Source: Myxococcales bacterium (GTDB lineage: Bacteria; Myxococcota_A; Polyangia; Polyangiales; Ga0077539). From it: DNA of 64,000 nucleotides. Below, in pieces: positions 35,760 to 44,144 of the stretch. Under the pieces are notes generated by a model, which had not been told where the DNA came from, made no database searches, and saw nothing but the letters and a program-made list of their open reading frames with translations. The stretch is taken from contig JAEUKH010000021.1 in NCBI GenBank assembly GCA_016792845.1, forward strand, positions 1 to 64,000, given 5' to 3'. Numbering within the stretch: position 1 is the stretch's first letter; each line of letters starts with the position of its first letter. The position numbers and the translations under genes are program-made.

Positions 35760-37400
35760 ATGACCCTGCGACGCCGCTGTGCATCCTGCGCTCCCTCGCA
35801 GGCCCTCGCGCTGACCCTCTCGCTCACCCTCGGCGTCTCGCTCGCGGGCTGTGATGACACCATCACCGAGCCGCCTCGCGACGCCACCCTCGACCGCGCC
35901 TCCCTCGACGCCGTCGACGAGGGCCTCGACGTCGCGCCCGACCTCACCCTCATCGATCGTGTTGACGCTGGGTCAATCTCGACCCGATGCACCTCGAACG
36001 CCGCCTGCGAGAGCCCGACCGACGCCGCGGTCGATGCGGGCGACGCCTCGCTGGCGCCCGGGTCGACGCCGTACTGTGAGCCCGTCTCGGGGCGCTGTGT
36101 GGCCTGCCTCAGCGACACGCAGTGCCCGCCCGGCAACCTCTGCATGGGCAACCGCTGCGCGCCTGGGTGCAACCCCAACCAGCGGTGCCCCGAGGGGCTC
36201 GTCTGCTGCCAGGGCGCGTGTCTTGACACACTGTCAGATGTGACCCATTGCGGCGCCTGCGACAACACCTGCTCAGGGGGCCAAGGGGTCTACGCGTGCG
36301 TCAGCGGCCAATGCACGGTGAGCCGCTGCAACGCGCCCTTCGCAGACTGCGACGGCAGCGGGCAGAACGGCTGCGAGGTCAACCTCGTCACCAGCGCGGC
36401 GCACTGCGGCGGCTGCAACATGCCCTGCGCCACGCGCCTCGGCACCCAGGTCGCCTGCGTCGGGGGCACCTGTCAGTACGCCTGCGAGCCCGACTTCTTC
36501 GACTGCGACGCTGACCCTTCGAACGGCTGTGAGGCCAACCTTCAGACCAGCGTGACCCACTGCGGCGCCTGCGGGGTCGGGTGCGCGAGCGAGCAGGTCT
36601 GTGTCGCCGGGGTGTGCCGCGGCCCGGGCAGCTGCGCCGAGCTGCGCGCCTCGCGCCCTTCGACCCCGAGCGGGGTCTATCGCATCGACCCCGACGGCGA
36701 AGGGGGCGCTGACGCCTTCGACGTCTACTGCGAGATGAGCCTCGACCGCGGGGGGTACACCCTCGTCGGTACGATCTACAACACGCCCGGAGGCGACACC
36801 CGGAGCTGGGCCGAGCCCGCAGTGTTCACCGGCGCGACGACCTTCGGCGCCCTCAGCGCGCGGACGAGCGGTGACTTCAAGAGCCCCGCGTGGGCGAGCG
36901 TGCCGGGGCGCGACCTCTTGGTGGTCACCGACGAGTATCACTTCGGGTTTCATAACCTCGTTCCGGCGCAGAGCCTGGCGGCGTTTGTGAGCGCTCAGAT
37001 GCCCGAGGGGTGCAGCGAGCGGTGGGTGCGCTCGGGTGTTGACGTCGCGTCAGACAATCTCACCACGATGACCCGGCGCGGGCTCGGCTTCGCGGTGCTC
37101 GGGCGCGACCTCCAGGGCGAGGGCAGCGACGGGTGCCGCAGCGGGGCGAGCACCGAGAGCGGCGTGATCAACTTCGCCGCGGGCCCCGAGTGGTGGGTCT
37201 TCGGCGTGGGCAACTGTCGAAACTGCGGCCCCTCGTGGTCAAGCTACGACAACGGCATGCTCGCGCTCAGCGCCTTCAACATGGTGCGCTGCTCGATGGA
37301 CGCCTGGCCCTGCAACGACCTCGGCCTCTGGTGGTCGAGCTCGATCAGGCCGAGCGGCCCCGAGACCAAGACCCGCTACGTGCAGCTCTATCTCCGCTGA
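35760..37400 (+). CDS. Cysteine-rich surface lipoprotein with fibrinogen-like C-terminus, paralogue 2
   Basis: 546 residues from the ATG at 35760 (an ATG at 35718 is also in frame). The signal ends VSLAGCDD. It has a shorter version of the paralogue's plan: acidic linker, CVACLSDTQCPPGNLCMGNRC region, three or four HCGAC repeats, and a fibrinogen-like domain (SGVYRIDPDGEGGADAFDVYCEM, LGLWWSSSIRPSG). It ends 29 bp before the end of the opposing prepilin-peptidase gene. It carries three palindrome copies, two at positions homologous to those of paralogue 1. Confidence 0.87.
   Translation: MTLRRRCASCAPSQALALTLSLTLGVSLAGCDDTITEPPRDATLDRASLDAVDEGLDVAPDLTLIDRVDAGSISTRCTSNAACESPTDAAVDAGDASLAPGSTPYCEPVSGRCVACLSDTQCPPGNLCMGNRCAPGCNPNQRCPEGLVCCQGACLDTLSDVTHCGACDNTCSGGQGVYACVSGQCTVSRCNAPFADCDGSGQNGCEVNLVTSAAHCGGCNMPCATRLGTQVACVGGTCQYACEPDFFDCDADPSNGCEANLQTSVTHCGACGVGCASEQVCVAGVCRGPGSCAELRASRPSTPSGVYRIDPDGEGGADAFDVYCEMSLDRGGYTLVGTIYNTPGGDTRSWAEPAVFTGATTFGALSARTSGDFKSPAWASVPGRDLLVVTDEYHFGFHNLVPAQSLAAFVSAQMPEGCSERWVRSGVDVASDNLTTMTRRGLGFAVLGRDLQGEGSDGCRSGASTESGVINFAAGPEWWVFGVGNCRNCGPSWSSYDNGMLALSAFNMVRCSMDAWPCNDLGLWWSSSIRPSGPETKTRYVQLYLR
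35962..35976. repeat. Palindrome site 21 (TTGAC-GCTGG-GTCAA)
   Basis: Linker of surface lipoprotein paralogue 2, read V-DAGS-I. Confidence 0.9.
36223..36237. repeat. Palindrome site 22 (TTGAC-ACACT-GTCAG)
   Basis: Paralogue 2, read L-DTLS-D before a HCGAC repeat; counterpart of site 19. Confidence 0.88.
37039..37053. repeat. Palindrome site 23 (TTGAC-GTCGC-GTCAG)
   Basis: Paralogue 2, read V-DVAS-D in WVRSGVDVASDNL; counterpart of site 20. Confidence 0.88.
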
Positions 37401-37417
37401 GACAACGCGAACAATCT

Positions 37418-37432
37418 TTGACAGGGTGTCAA
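37418..37432. repeat. Palindrome site 24 (TTGAC-AGGGT-GTCAA)
   Basis: At a convergent junction. Its right half supplies the TGA stop (37429-37431) of the minus-strand prepilin-peptidase gene. Confidence 0.9.
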
Positions 37433-38388
37433 AGTTCGTCGCCGCGCATCCAGGCGACCCAGAGTCGCACGAGGGTGTCTCCGCCGAACATGTACTCGAT
37501 GGCGCCGAGCGCGAGGAAGGGGCCGAAGGGGATCACCGTACGCAAGAGCCCCGGGTCAGCGCCTGGGTCAGCGCCCTTCTCGGTGTTCGCCTCGTCGCCC
37601 TCGTCTCGTTCGCTTGAGGTCTCGGCTTGTGAGGCCTCGTCTTCGTCGTCTTCAAGGAGCGCAGGGTCTGGGCCGATGCGCCACCCGGTGACCCGCGAGA
37701 CGCCCGTCGCGACGAGGCCCTGGAGGGCGCCCGCAGAGAGCGCGAAGAGGACAGCCGGCGGCCCCAGGAAGGCCCCCACCATCGCCAGGAGCTTGGCGTC
37801 TCCGAGGCCCATGCCCTCGCGTTTGAGGAAGCGACTCCAGATGAAATACAGCGAGAAGGGGATGGCGAACCCGAGGGCGGCGCCGCTCGCGGCGTTGCGC
37901 CAGTCGAGGCCCGGCAGCACAAGCGCGGCGATGAGCCCGACGAGGGTGCCCCCGAGGGTGATCACGTCGGGCAAGAGAAAGGTCTCAAGGTCGATGAACG
38001 AGGCCGTGAGCAAGCCCCACACGAACGCGAAGCGCAGAAAGAAGAGCGCCGAGACGTGCCCGAGGCTCAGGTCGACCTCGTGCCGCAGGAGCCGCTCGAG
38101 CACGGCGAAGGCGGCCACCCCGTAGAGCGCTTCGACAAAGGGGTATCGCGGTGAAATCGGCGCCTTGCAGTCTCGGCAGCGCCCCCGCAGCCACATCCAC
38201 CCGAGCACCGGTACGTTGTCGTACCAGCGCACGGGCTTGTCGCAGTGAGGGCAGTGCGAGGGCGGCGAGACCACCGAGAGCTCGCGGGGCCAACGGTAGA
38301 TCATCACGTTGGCGAAGCTGCCCCAGAGCGAACCCCAGATCAGGGCGAAGGCGCGGAGGTACCAGAGCGGCAGGTCGGTGGCGTCCAT
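37429..38388 (-). CDS. pilD: Type IV prepilin peptidase (A24 family)
   Basis: 319 residues, multi-pass. The N-terminal zinc-type region has CPHC and CRDC, followed by SPRYPFVEAL. The two catalytic Asp are in the family positions ASFIDLETFLLPD and GMGLGDAKLL. It would cleave and N-methylate type IV pilin and type II secretion pseudopilin precursors at the inner membrane. A highly acidic insertion (EDDEDEASQAETSSERDEGDE, about 225-250) lies in a cytoplasmic loop and is unusual. No pilus genes are adjacent. Confidence 0.95.
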   Translation of the reverse strand: MDATDLPLWYLRAFALIWGSLWGSFANVMIYRWPRELSVVSPPSHCPHCDKPVRWYDNVPVLGWMWLRGRCRDCKAPISPRYPFVEALYGVAAFAVLERLLRHEVDLSLGHVSALFFLRFAFVWGLLTASFIDLETFLLPDVITLGGTLVGLIAALVLPGLDWRNAASGAALGFAIPFSLYFIWSRFLKREGMGLGDAKLLAMVGAFLGPPAVLFALSAGALQGLVATGVSRVTGWRIGPDPALLEDDEDEASQAETSSERDEGDEANTEKGADPGADPGLLRTVIPFGPFLALGAIEYMFGGDTLVRLWVAWMRGDEL

Positions 38389-38430
38389 CAGTGAGGTCGG
38401 TGGGGTCGCACCATAACCCCGAGGGTGGTG

Positions 38431-39183
38431 TCAACCGACACGGCGCGCAACGCGGAGCGCGCGCAGGGTCTCTCGGGCCCGCACGATCTCAGCCGCGAGG
38501 GTCACCGAGCGCATGGGCTCTTGGGCGTTGCGCTTCAAAAACACCCGAAGGTTCTCGGCCGCGTCTTCATGGTCGCCGCGGGCAAAGTGCAACAAACCCC
38601 GGATGTATCGCCCGTACCCTTCGCCCGAGCGCGAGGCCCCGAGGTCGTCGAGGATGTCATTCAGCTCGTCGGCGTCGCCGAGCTCGTCGCCGCGGTCGAT
38701 GCGCGACAAGAGCCGCTGACCGCGATGCAAAGGCTTCATCGTCAACGACCAGCGCACGGCCCGGTCAAAGGCCGAAACGGCCTCGTTGAAGAAGGCCCCG
38801 TGGTGCAGCGCCGAACCCGCCTGCGCCCAATGCAACGCGCGCCGCGAGGCCGGTGCGTTGCGGGCCGCGAGCCGGTGCGCACGCGCGGCCGAGGCCCACC
38901 ACCCGAGCGCCGCACAGGCCCGGCCGAGGTCGGCCCACGCGAGCTCTTGCATCACCCCGAGCCGCACCATCTTGCGCGCCACGGCGTGGGCGCTCCGAAC
39001 GCGGTGGGCGTAGAGGTGAGCGCGGTAGATCTCACGCAAGAGCAGCAACTGGGCGTCTGGGTCGATGGGCCCGTCGCTCGCCCCGAGCCCCCGCTGCGCA
39101 ATGCTCCCGGCCACAGTCGGCGCTCGACTGTTCACCGCGACCCGGAGGTAATCATCGGCCGTCATGGGCCTCTGCTTGCGCAC
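38431..39183 (-). CDS. TPR-like helical repeat protein
   Basis: 250 residues (ATG at 39183; another at 39165). It has paired helices of TPR character (AWADLGRACAALGWWASAARAHRLA, HWAQAGSALHHGAFFNEAVSAFDRAV, YIRGLLHFARGDHEDAAENLRVFL). No signal peptide. Same strand as the prepilin-peptidase gene, 42 bp upstream of its start. It carries no palindrome copy although it lies within the domain. Partner unknown. Confidence 0.78.
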   Translation of the reverse strand: MRKQRPMTADDYLRVAVNSRAPTVAGSIAQRGLGASDGPIDPDAQLLLLREIYRAHLYAHRVRSAHAVARKMVRLGVMQELAWADLGRACAALGWWASAARAHRLAARNAPASRRALHWAQAGSALHHGAFFNEAVSAFDRAVRWSLTMKPLHRGQRLLSRIDRGDELGDADELNDILDDLGASRSGEGYGRYIRGLLHFARGDHEDAAENLRVFLKRNAQEPMRSVTLAAEIVRARETLRALRVARRVG

Positions 39184-39312
39184 GGATGCACGCTAGCACG
39201 CCCCTCGGCGGGCGCGCGGCGGCCGAGAGACATTCTCAGGCAAAGACTTCGCCAGAGCGTACAGATTTGCCCAGAATCTGGGCAGTTGTGCAAAGCCCGT
39301 GGCGCCCCGAGG

Positions 39313-40401
39313 CTAGCCCCGGAGCTCCGACCTTGGGGTGCCCGACTGCACCCTGAGATGCTGCAAGGTCGGCGCGAGCCCCGGGCTCAGCACGCTCGGG
39401 GTGACTTCGCTCGACGGAAACATCTGCACAAAATCGCCGTTGTGGGGCACCCGATCGACGAGCACCCTTTCGAGACACATCGACGTGTACTGGTCGGCCG
39501 CAAACTCGGGCGTGTTGGCGTTGAGCACCACGTCGAGATCGCCCGCCCGCGCCGCCCCCGCCACGCCCAGAATGCCCGACGCCTTGGGGCTCCAGTTGTC
39601 GGCCGCGGTGCCGTTCTCGCTGCACCCCCAGACGCCGCGATCGGTCTTGAAGAACAAGGTCTGATTGCCCACCGTGTGACCCGGGGTGCGGAGCAGCATC
39701 ACGCCGTCGCCGAGCATCACGTCGCCCTCGGTGAGCACCACCCGGTCGGGCGGCAGGTCGCTCAGCGCGCCCGACACGAACCACGCCCGCTGCATCGGGT
39801 GGAGCCGCGAGGCGCCCTCCCACTCGGCCCTCGGGCACAGCCATTTCGCCTTCGGAAAGCGCGCCCGCTGCGCGCCCGACACCGTGCCGAGGAGGCCCCG
39901 CAGGTCTTGGGTGTGGAGGTGATCAAAGGCCAGGTAGTCAATGTGCTCGACGCCCAGGCCCAACTGCCTCAGCTGAACCTCGATCGGGTCAAAGCGCGTG
40001 GCCAGGAGCCGCGCGCCGCGCTCTCCGACCTGGGCGATGAGCTTCGCGAAGAAGGGCGTGGCCCGCGAGGCCTCGATGTCGGTCGGGTTGAACAGCAAAC
40101 GCTTCAACGACCCGTGCTGTTGAAACTCAATCAACAACGCGCGGTGCGTGAGGGTGACAAAGGGCGCCGGCGAGAGCGCCGCGCCCTGAAACGCGAAGCG
40201 GCTCGGGTACACCAGCGTGGTGAGCGGCAAGGTCGCCACGGCCTGAACCGTCGGCCCCGCGCGAAAGGTCTCGCCCAAGCCCGCGCCCGCGTCGAGCACC
40301 CGCGCGTGACGCTCGGCGGTCGATGCGCTCAGCCACGCCGCGTCGAGCTGGGTGAGGAGACGAAGCTCGGGCGCGGTGCCCGTCGGTTGACGCTGTGTCA
40401 A
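39313..40401 (-). CDS. Metallo-beta-lactamase-fold protein with altered metal motif
   Basis: 362 residues if translation starts at the TTG at 40401 (MTQRQ), which has GAGG at a suitable distance. The fold is suggested by HIDYLAFDHLHTQDLRG, DGVMLLRTPGHTVGNQTLFF and VVLNANTPEF. The canonical HxHxDH is replaced by HLHTQD, so metal binding may be altered or lost. It follows the MATE gene by ten bases and is probably translated with it. Substrate unknown. Confidence 0.78.
   Translation of the reverse strand: MTQRQPTGTAPELRLLTQLDAAWLSASTAERHARVLDAGAGLGETFRAGPTVQAVATLPLTTLVYPSRFAFQGAALSPAPFVTLTHRALLIEFQQHGSLKRLLFNPTDIEASRATPFFAKLIAQVGERGARLLATRFDPIEVQLRQLGLGVEHIDYLAFDHLHTQDLRGLLGTVSGAQRARFPKAKWLCPRAEWEGASRLHPMQRAWFVSGALSDLPPDRVVLTEGDVMLGDGVMLLRTPGHTVGNQTLFFKTDRGVWGCSENGTAADNWSPKASGILGVAGAARAGDLDVVLNANTPEFAADQYTSMCLERVLVDRVPHNGDFVQMFPSSEVTPSVLSPGLAPTLQHLRVQSGTPRSELRG
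40387..40401. repeat. Palindrome site 25 (TTGAC-GCTGT-GTCAA)
   Basis: Its minus-strand TTG is the apparent start codon of the MBL-fold gene, reading MTQRQ. Confidence 0.9.
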
Positions 40402-40410
40402 GAGAGTGCC

Positions 40411-41817
40411 TCAGTGTAGGTCGGTAGGATGTGTCGCGGAGTGGCCGTGTGCTGACGAGGTGTCAAAAATTCTTTCGAGGCTCAGGGTGCGGCTGCGGCG
40501 GTGCCAGAACCCGATGAGGCCGAGGGCCACCGCGGCGAGGCCGGTGGCGAGGCCGATCCACATGCCGACGGCGCCGCGGCGGAGCACGAACGCGAAGAGA
40601 CAGCCTACCGGGAGGCCGATGAGCCAGTGGCCGATGAGGTTGGCCACCATCGGCGAGAGGGTGTCGCCGAGCCCGCGGAGGGCGCCCGAGAGCGTCACCT
40701 GGAGGCCGTCGAAGAGCTGAAAGAGCGCGGCACAAAACAAGAGCGCGTGGGCCAGCGTGAGCACCTCGGGGTCGAGCGAGAAGAGCCCGAGGAGCGGGCG
40801 CCACGCGAGCAAGAGGGTGAGCCCCGAGGCGAGCATGAACGTGGCCCCGAGGAGCACCGCCGCCCAGCCCGCGCGTCGGCTCTCGACGAGGGCGCCGCGC
40901 CCGAGGCTCTGCCCCACCCGCACGGTGCCCGCGGCCGAGAGCCCCAAGGGTACCATGAACGTGAAACTCGCGATCTGGAGCACCACCTGGTGCGCCGCCG
41001 CGGGCCCGGCGCCGATGCGGGCCATGAGCAGCGACGAGACCGAGAACACGCCGCCTTCGAGCACCAGCTGAACGCTCGCCGGGAGCCCCAGCTTCAAGAG
41101 CCTCTGCAAGCGCGCCGGGTCAGGCCCGAGGCCCGCATCGCGGAGCCGCAGGCCCTTGCGGGCGGCGTATCCGAGCAGGGCGAGCATCATGAAGACCCGC
41201 GACAAGACCGTCGCCCAGGCCGAGCCCGCCACGCCCAAGGCCGGGGCGCCCCAACGCCCCGTGACGAGGAGCTGGTTGACCGCGAAATTCACCCCGTTGG
41301 CGGCGAGGAGGATCACCATCGCGGCGCGGGTGTCGCCCAAGGCCTGGAGGGTCTGCCGGGCCGCGTTGAAGAGCAGCACCGGGCCGATGCTGAGGGCCAC
41401 CACGCGCAGAAAGGCTTGGGCGCCCGGCACCAGGGCGGGGTCGATGCCGAGCCCCGGGAGCCGCGAGGCGGCCCAGAAGAGCGCCGCCATCAGCGGCAGG
41501 CTCGCGCCCGCGGCGACGTAGAGCCCCTGAACGTAGGTGTGCGCGATCTCGCGGCGATCGCCCGCGCCGTAGGCCACCGCGGCGACGTGGTCGACGCCCA
41601 AGAGCATGCCGAGCCCGGCCGCGAAGGCGACGTAGTAGACCGCCGAGCCGACGCTCACGGCGCCGATCGCGGCGCGGCCGAGCTGGCCCACCGCGAGGGT
41701 GTCGACGAGCGACATGAGCATCACGCCGAGGTGACCCAAGATGACCGGCCACGCGAGGCTTAGGGTCGGTGTCAGCTCGGGGCGCAATCGCGAGAGCGCC
41801 GACCGCACAGAAGACAT
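40411..41817 (-). CDS. MATE-family multidrug/metabolite efflux transporter
   Basis: 468 residues from the ATG at 41817 (another at 41832), with 12 predicted helices in two related halves. Typical MATE segments are AWPVILGHLGVMLMSLVDTLAVGQLG, GSAVYYVAFAAGLGMLLG, and TLQALGDTRAAMVILLAANGVNFAVNQLL. It would export cationic or aromatic compounds by Na+ or H+ exchange across the inner membrane. The C-terminal tail contains a palindrome copy. The stop codon overlaps the ribosome site of the MBL-fold gene. Confidence 0.95.
   Translation of the reverse strand: MSSVRSALSRLRPELTPTLSLAWPVILGHLGVMLMSLVDTLAVGQLGRAAIGAVSVGSAVYYVAFAAGLGMLLGVDHVAAVAYGAGDRREIAHTYVQGLYVAAGASLPLMAALFWAASRLPGLGIDPALVPGAQAFLRVVALSIGPVLLFNAARQTLQALGDTRAAMVILLAANGVNFAVNQLLVTGRWGAPALGVAGSAWATVLSRVFMMLALLGYAARKGLRLRDAGLGPDPARLQRLLKLGLPASVQLVLEGGVFSVSSLLMARIGAGPAAAHQVVLQIASFTFMVPLGLSAAGTVRVGQSLGRGALVESRRAGWAAVLLGATFMLASGLTLLLAWRPLLGLFSLDPEVLTLAHALLFCAALFQLFDGLQVTLSGALRGLGDTLSPMVANLIGHWLIGLPVGCLFAFVLRRGAVGMWIGLATGLAAVALGLIGFWHRRSRTLSLERIFDTSSAHGHSATHPTDLH
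40452..40466. repeat. Palindrome site 26 (CTGAC-GAGGT-GTCAA)
   Basis: C-terminal tail of the MATE gene, read F-DTSS-A on the minus strand; only 50 bp from site 25. Confidence 0.88.
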
Positions 41818-41904
41818 CACAATGCACCACACAACAACGAAGAGGCCGTCGTGCTAGCACGCCAGGCTCTGGTGAAACACCCGCAGGGTGCGAGGGCCGG
41901 GAGG

Positions 41905-41921
41905 TTGACGAAGAATGTCAA
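41905..41921. repeat. Palindrome site 27, 7-bp spacer variant (TTGAC-GAAGAAT-GTCAA)
   Basis: Intergenic, between the divergent MATE and 41967 genes. A third half-site TTGAC follows at 41930-41934, giving TTGAC-N7-GTCAA-N8-TTGAC. Confidence 0.7.
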
Positions 41922-41966
41922 CAACGACCTTGACGACCCCGGGGGGCAGTGGCCCACTTGCGCCCC

Positions 41967-42629
41967 ATGACGAACTCGAGTGATGCGGTGGTGCGCGCGG
42001 TGACGCAGCGGGTGGTCGACTCTTTTACCGCGCAGGGGGCCTTGTTTACAGGGCTCGACGTCTCAAACGTGGTGAAGAACACCTTGACCGATGTGCGGCA
42101 CCGGCAGTGCGCGCCGGTGATTCGCGAGCTCTTTGAGCGCGGCGCGATGGGCGACTACACCCAGACGCTCATTGATGTGTTGGCCGAGGGGCACAAGCCC
42201 ACCCAGGCCTACCTCTACCATCTGCCCGAGCATCCGGCGTCTCTCTACGACGACGCGCATCGGTCGCAGCTTGCCATTCCGCCGGTGAGCACGTCGATGG
42301 CGATTGATGAGAACGCGCTGGGGTCTGCGGCGGCCGAGGCGCCGGTGGTGATCGGGCGCGACGGGCGCGGGCGGGTGCCGCGGCAGCTCTTGTTGAACGC
42401 GGGGCTCGTCGACGACGCCCTCTACGCGCTGTCGTACACGGGGCCCGCGCGGGTGACCCTCACGGCGCCGACGGGGCTCGAAGACGAAGACGAGATGGGG
42501 GCGACGATCGAGTACGAGCACCCGTCGCTCTTGCACATCCCGCGGCGGTTGATGAGTGTGTTCGCGCCCGGCCTCAAGGTTGTCGCCCGGGTCAGCCACG
42601 AGCAAGTCGAGCTTGTGCCCGCCCATTGA
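41967..42629 (+). CDS. Hypothetical protein upstream of the PARP gene
   Basis: 220 residues from the ATG at 41967 (MTNSSDAVV; another ATG at 41949). The N-terminal helical part contains FTGLDVSNVVKNTLTDVRHRQCAPVIRELFERG. The C-terminal part has GRDGRGRVPRQLLLNAGL, which resembles an AbrB/SpoVT-like or other short DNA-binding beta element, but this is weak. It lies 39 bp before the WGR-PARP gene and may be co-transcribed. It carries no palindrome copy. Confidence 0.7.
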   Translation: MTNSSDAVVRAVTQRVVDSFTAQGALFTGLDVSNVVKNTLTDVRHRQCAPVIRELFERGAMGDYTQTLIDVLAEGHKPTQAYLYHLPEHPASLYDDAHRSQLAIPPVSTSMAIDENALGSAAAEAPVVIGRDGRGRVPRQLLLNAGLVDDALYALSYTGPARVTLTAPTGLEDEDEMGATIEYEHPSLLHIPRRLMSVFAPGLKVVARVSHEQVELVPAH

Positions 42630-42668
42630 TCGTACGCCCCACATTCTGAAGAGAGACACAGCCGCGCC

Positions 42669-44144
42669 ATGAGCACAAACACCGACGGCCCCATCGAAGA
42701 GATCATCCTCAACTGGACCGACCTGACCGGTAAGAAGACCGGCGCGACGGCCCTGGGGTCAAACAAGTTCTACAAGGGCTCGATTTTTCAGAACGGTAAC
42801 ACCTTCAAGGTGGTGTTCAACTACGGTCGCGTGGGGCAGGCCGGGCAGACCCAAGAGGTGAGCGCGGCGACCCTCGACGCCGCCCGCAAGGCGCTGAACA
42901 AGAAGATCGATGAGAAGGTGGCCAAGGGCTACACCCGCATCGAGATGCGCAGCGAAAAAGACGAGCTCGACAAGGCGAAATCGAAGGGCGTCGAGCTCGA
43001 CAAGCCCAAGACCAAGGCCGTGCGGACCCGCGAGTTTCACCCCGAGGTCGAGGCGCTCTTGAAGATCCTCTACGGCAGCACCGGGGCCGCCGTGGCCGCG
43101 GGCCTGTCGTCGACGGCGGGGGCGACCAAAGACGCTCCGCTCGGCAACCTCAGCGACAAGCAGCTCGACAAGGGCGCAGACATCCTCGACGACGCCGAGA
43201 AGCTCATTCAGAAGAAGGGCTCGAAGAACGACTTCGTCGACCTCACGAATGACTTCTTTAGCAACATCCCGCGCAACATCGATCACGCGCGCAAGGGCGG
43301 TCGGTTGAACCTCGACGCGATCTTGCTCAACGACGCCAAGCGCATCGAAGAGCAGCGCACCTTCATCGGCCTCTTGCGCGACGCCTTCTTGCAGAAGGAG
43401 GTCTTCGCCAAGGCCGCCGAGGTCGATGACCCGACCGAGGTCTGGTACGACGGTCTGAAGTGCGACATCGAGCACGTCGACGCGAAGTCTGACTATTACA
43501 AGTACGTCAAGAACTTGTTCGAGAAGGGGCAGTCGCCGAAGAACTCGAACTTCTACAACCTGCTGAAGCTCGGCCGCGTGTGGAAGTGTGAGCAGCAAGG
43601 CCGCAAGGCCGGGTTTGAAGAGTACGCGGGCGTTATCGCGAAGAAGGCCGGCGCCACCGGGGTCGTTCCGGGCTGGCACGGCACCCGCACTGAGAACCTG
43701 ATGGGCATCTGCAAGACCGGGTTGTTGATGCCAGAGAACCTGCCCAAGGGCGTTCACATCACCGGTCGCGCCTTCGGCCTCGGCATCTATCACACGCCGT
43801 GCTGGCTCGACTCGGGCGACAACACCGCCGTCGACGAGAACGGCAAGAAGTTTACCCGGCACAACGGCGCGCTCAAGAGCTTGAATTACTCGTCGCTCCG
43901 CGGGGCGTATTACCATCACGGTAACACGGCCAACTTCGGGTACATGTTCCTCGAAGAGCTGGCGCTCGGGGTGCCAGAGCTCGCGTTGCAGGCTTGTTTT
44001 AACAAACCTCGGCCCAACACCGGGTGCGATTACATCTATGCGCGGGCCCACGGGCACCAGTCGCTCGCCAACGACGAGGTGGTCACCTTCTCTGAGAATG
44101 CCTCGCGCCGCGTGGCCATTCTTGAAGTGACGTACAAGAAGTGA
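42669..44144 (+). CDS. Bacterial poly(ADP-ribose) polymerase with WGR domain
   Basis: 491 residues. The WGR-like domain (about 15-90) has NGNTFKVVFNYGRVGQAGQTQ. A PARP regulatory domain follows, with the marker PLGNLSDKQLDKGADIL near 158. The catalytic domain has WHGTRTENLMGICKTGLL, FGLGIYHTP and NDEVVTFSE, supplying the H-Y-E triad as His337, Tyr374 and Glu470. It should transfer ADP-ribose from NAD+, probably in response to DNA breaks as in eukaryotic PARP2/3. No zinc fingers or BRCT. Lys-rich and free of palindromes, unlike its neighbours. The next gene overlaps its stop (GTGA). Confidence 0.93.
   Translation: MSTNTDGPIEEIILNWTDLTGKKTGATALGSNKFYKGSIFQNGNTFKVVFNYGRVGQAGQTQEVSAATLDAARKALNKKIDEKVAKGYTRIEMRSEKDELDKAKSKGVELDKPKTKAVRTREFHPEVEALLKILYGSTGAAVAAGLSSTAGATKDAPLGNLSDKQLDKGADILDDAEKLIQKKGSKNDFVDLTNDFFSNIPRNIDHARKGGRLNLDAILLNDAKRIEEQRTFIGLLRDAFLQKEVFAKAAEVDDPTEVWYDGLKCDIEHVDAKSDYYKYVKNLFEKGQSPKNSNFYNLLKLGRVWKCEQQGRKAGFEEYAGVIAKKAGATGVVPGWHGTRTENLMGICKTGLLMPENLPKGVHITGRAFGLGIYHTPCWLDSGDNTAVDENGKKFTRHNGALKSLNYSSLRGAYYHHGNTANFGYMFLEELALGVPELALQACFNKPRPNTGCDYIYARAHGHQSLANDEVVTFSENASRRVAILEVTYKK

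Noticed and set aside
38425..40419. 664-codon plus-strand frame opposite the TPR and MBL genes
   Set aside because: An antisense shadow spanning two real minus-strand genes and their gap; Arg/His-rich with no motifs.
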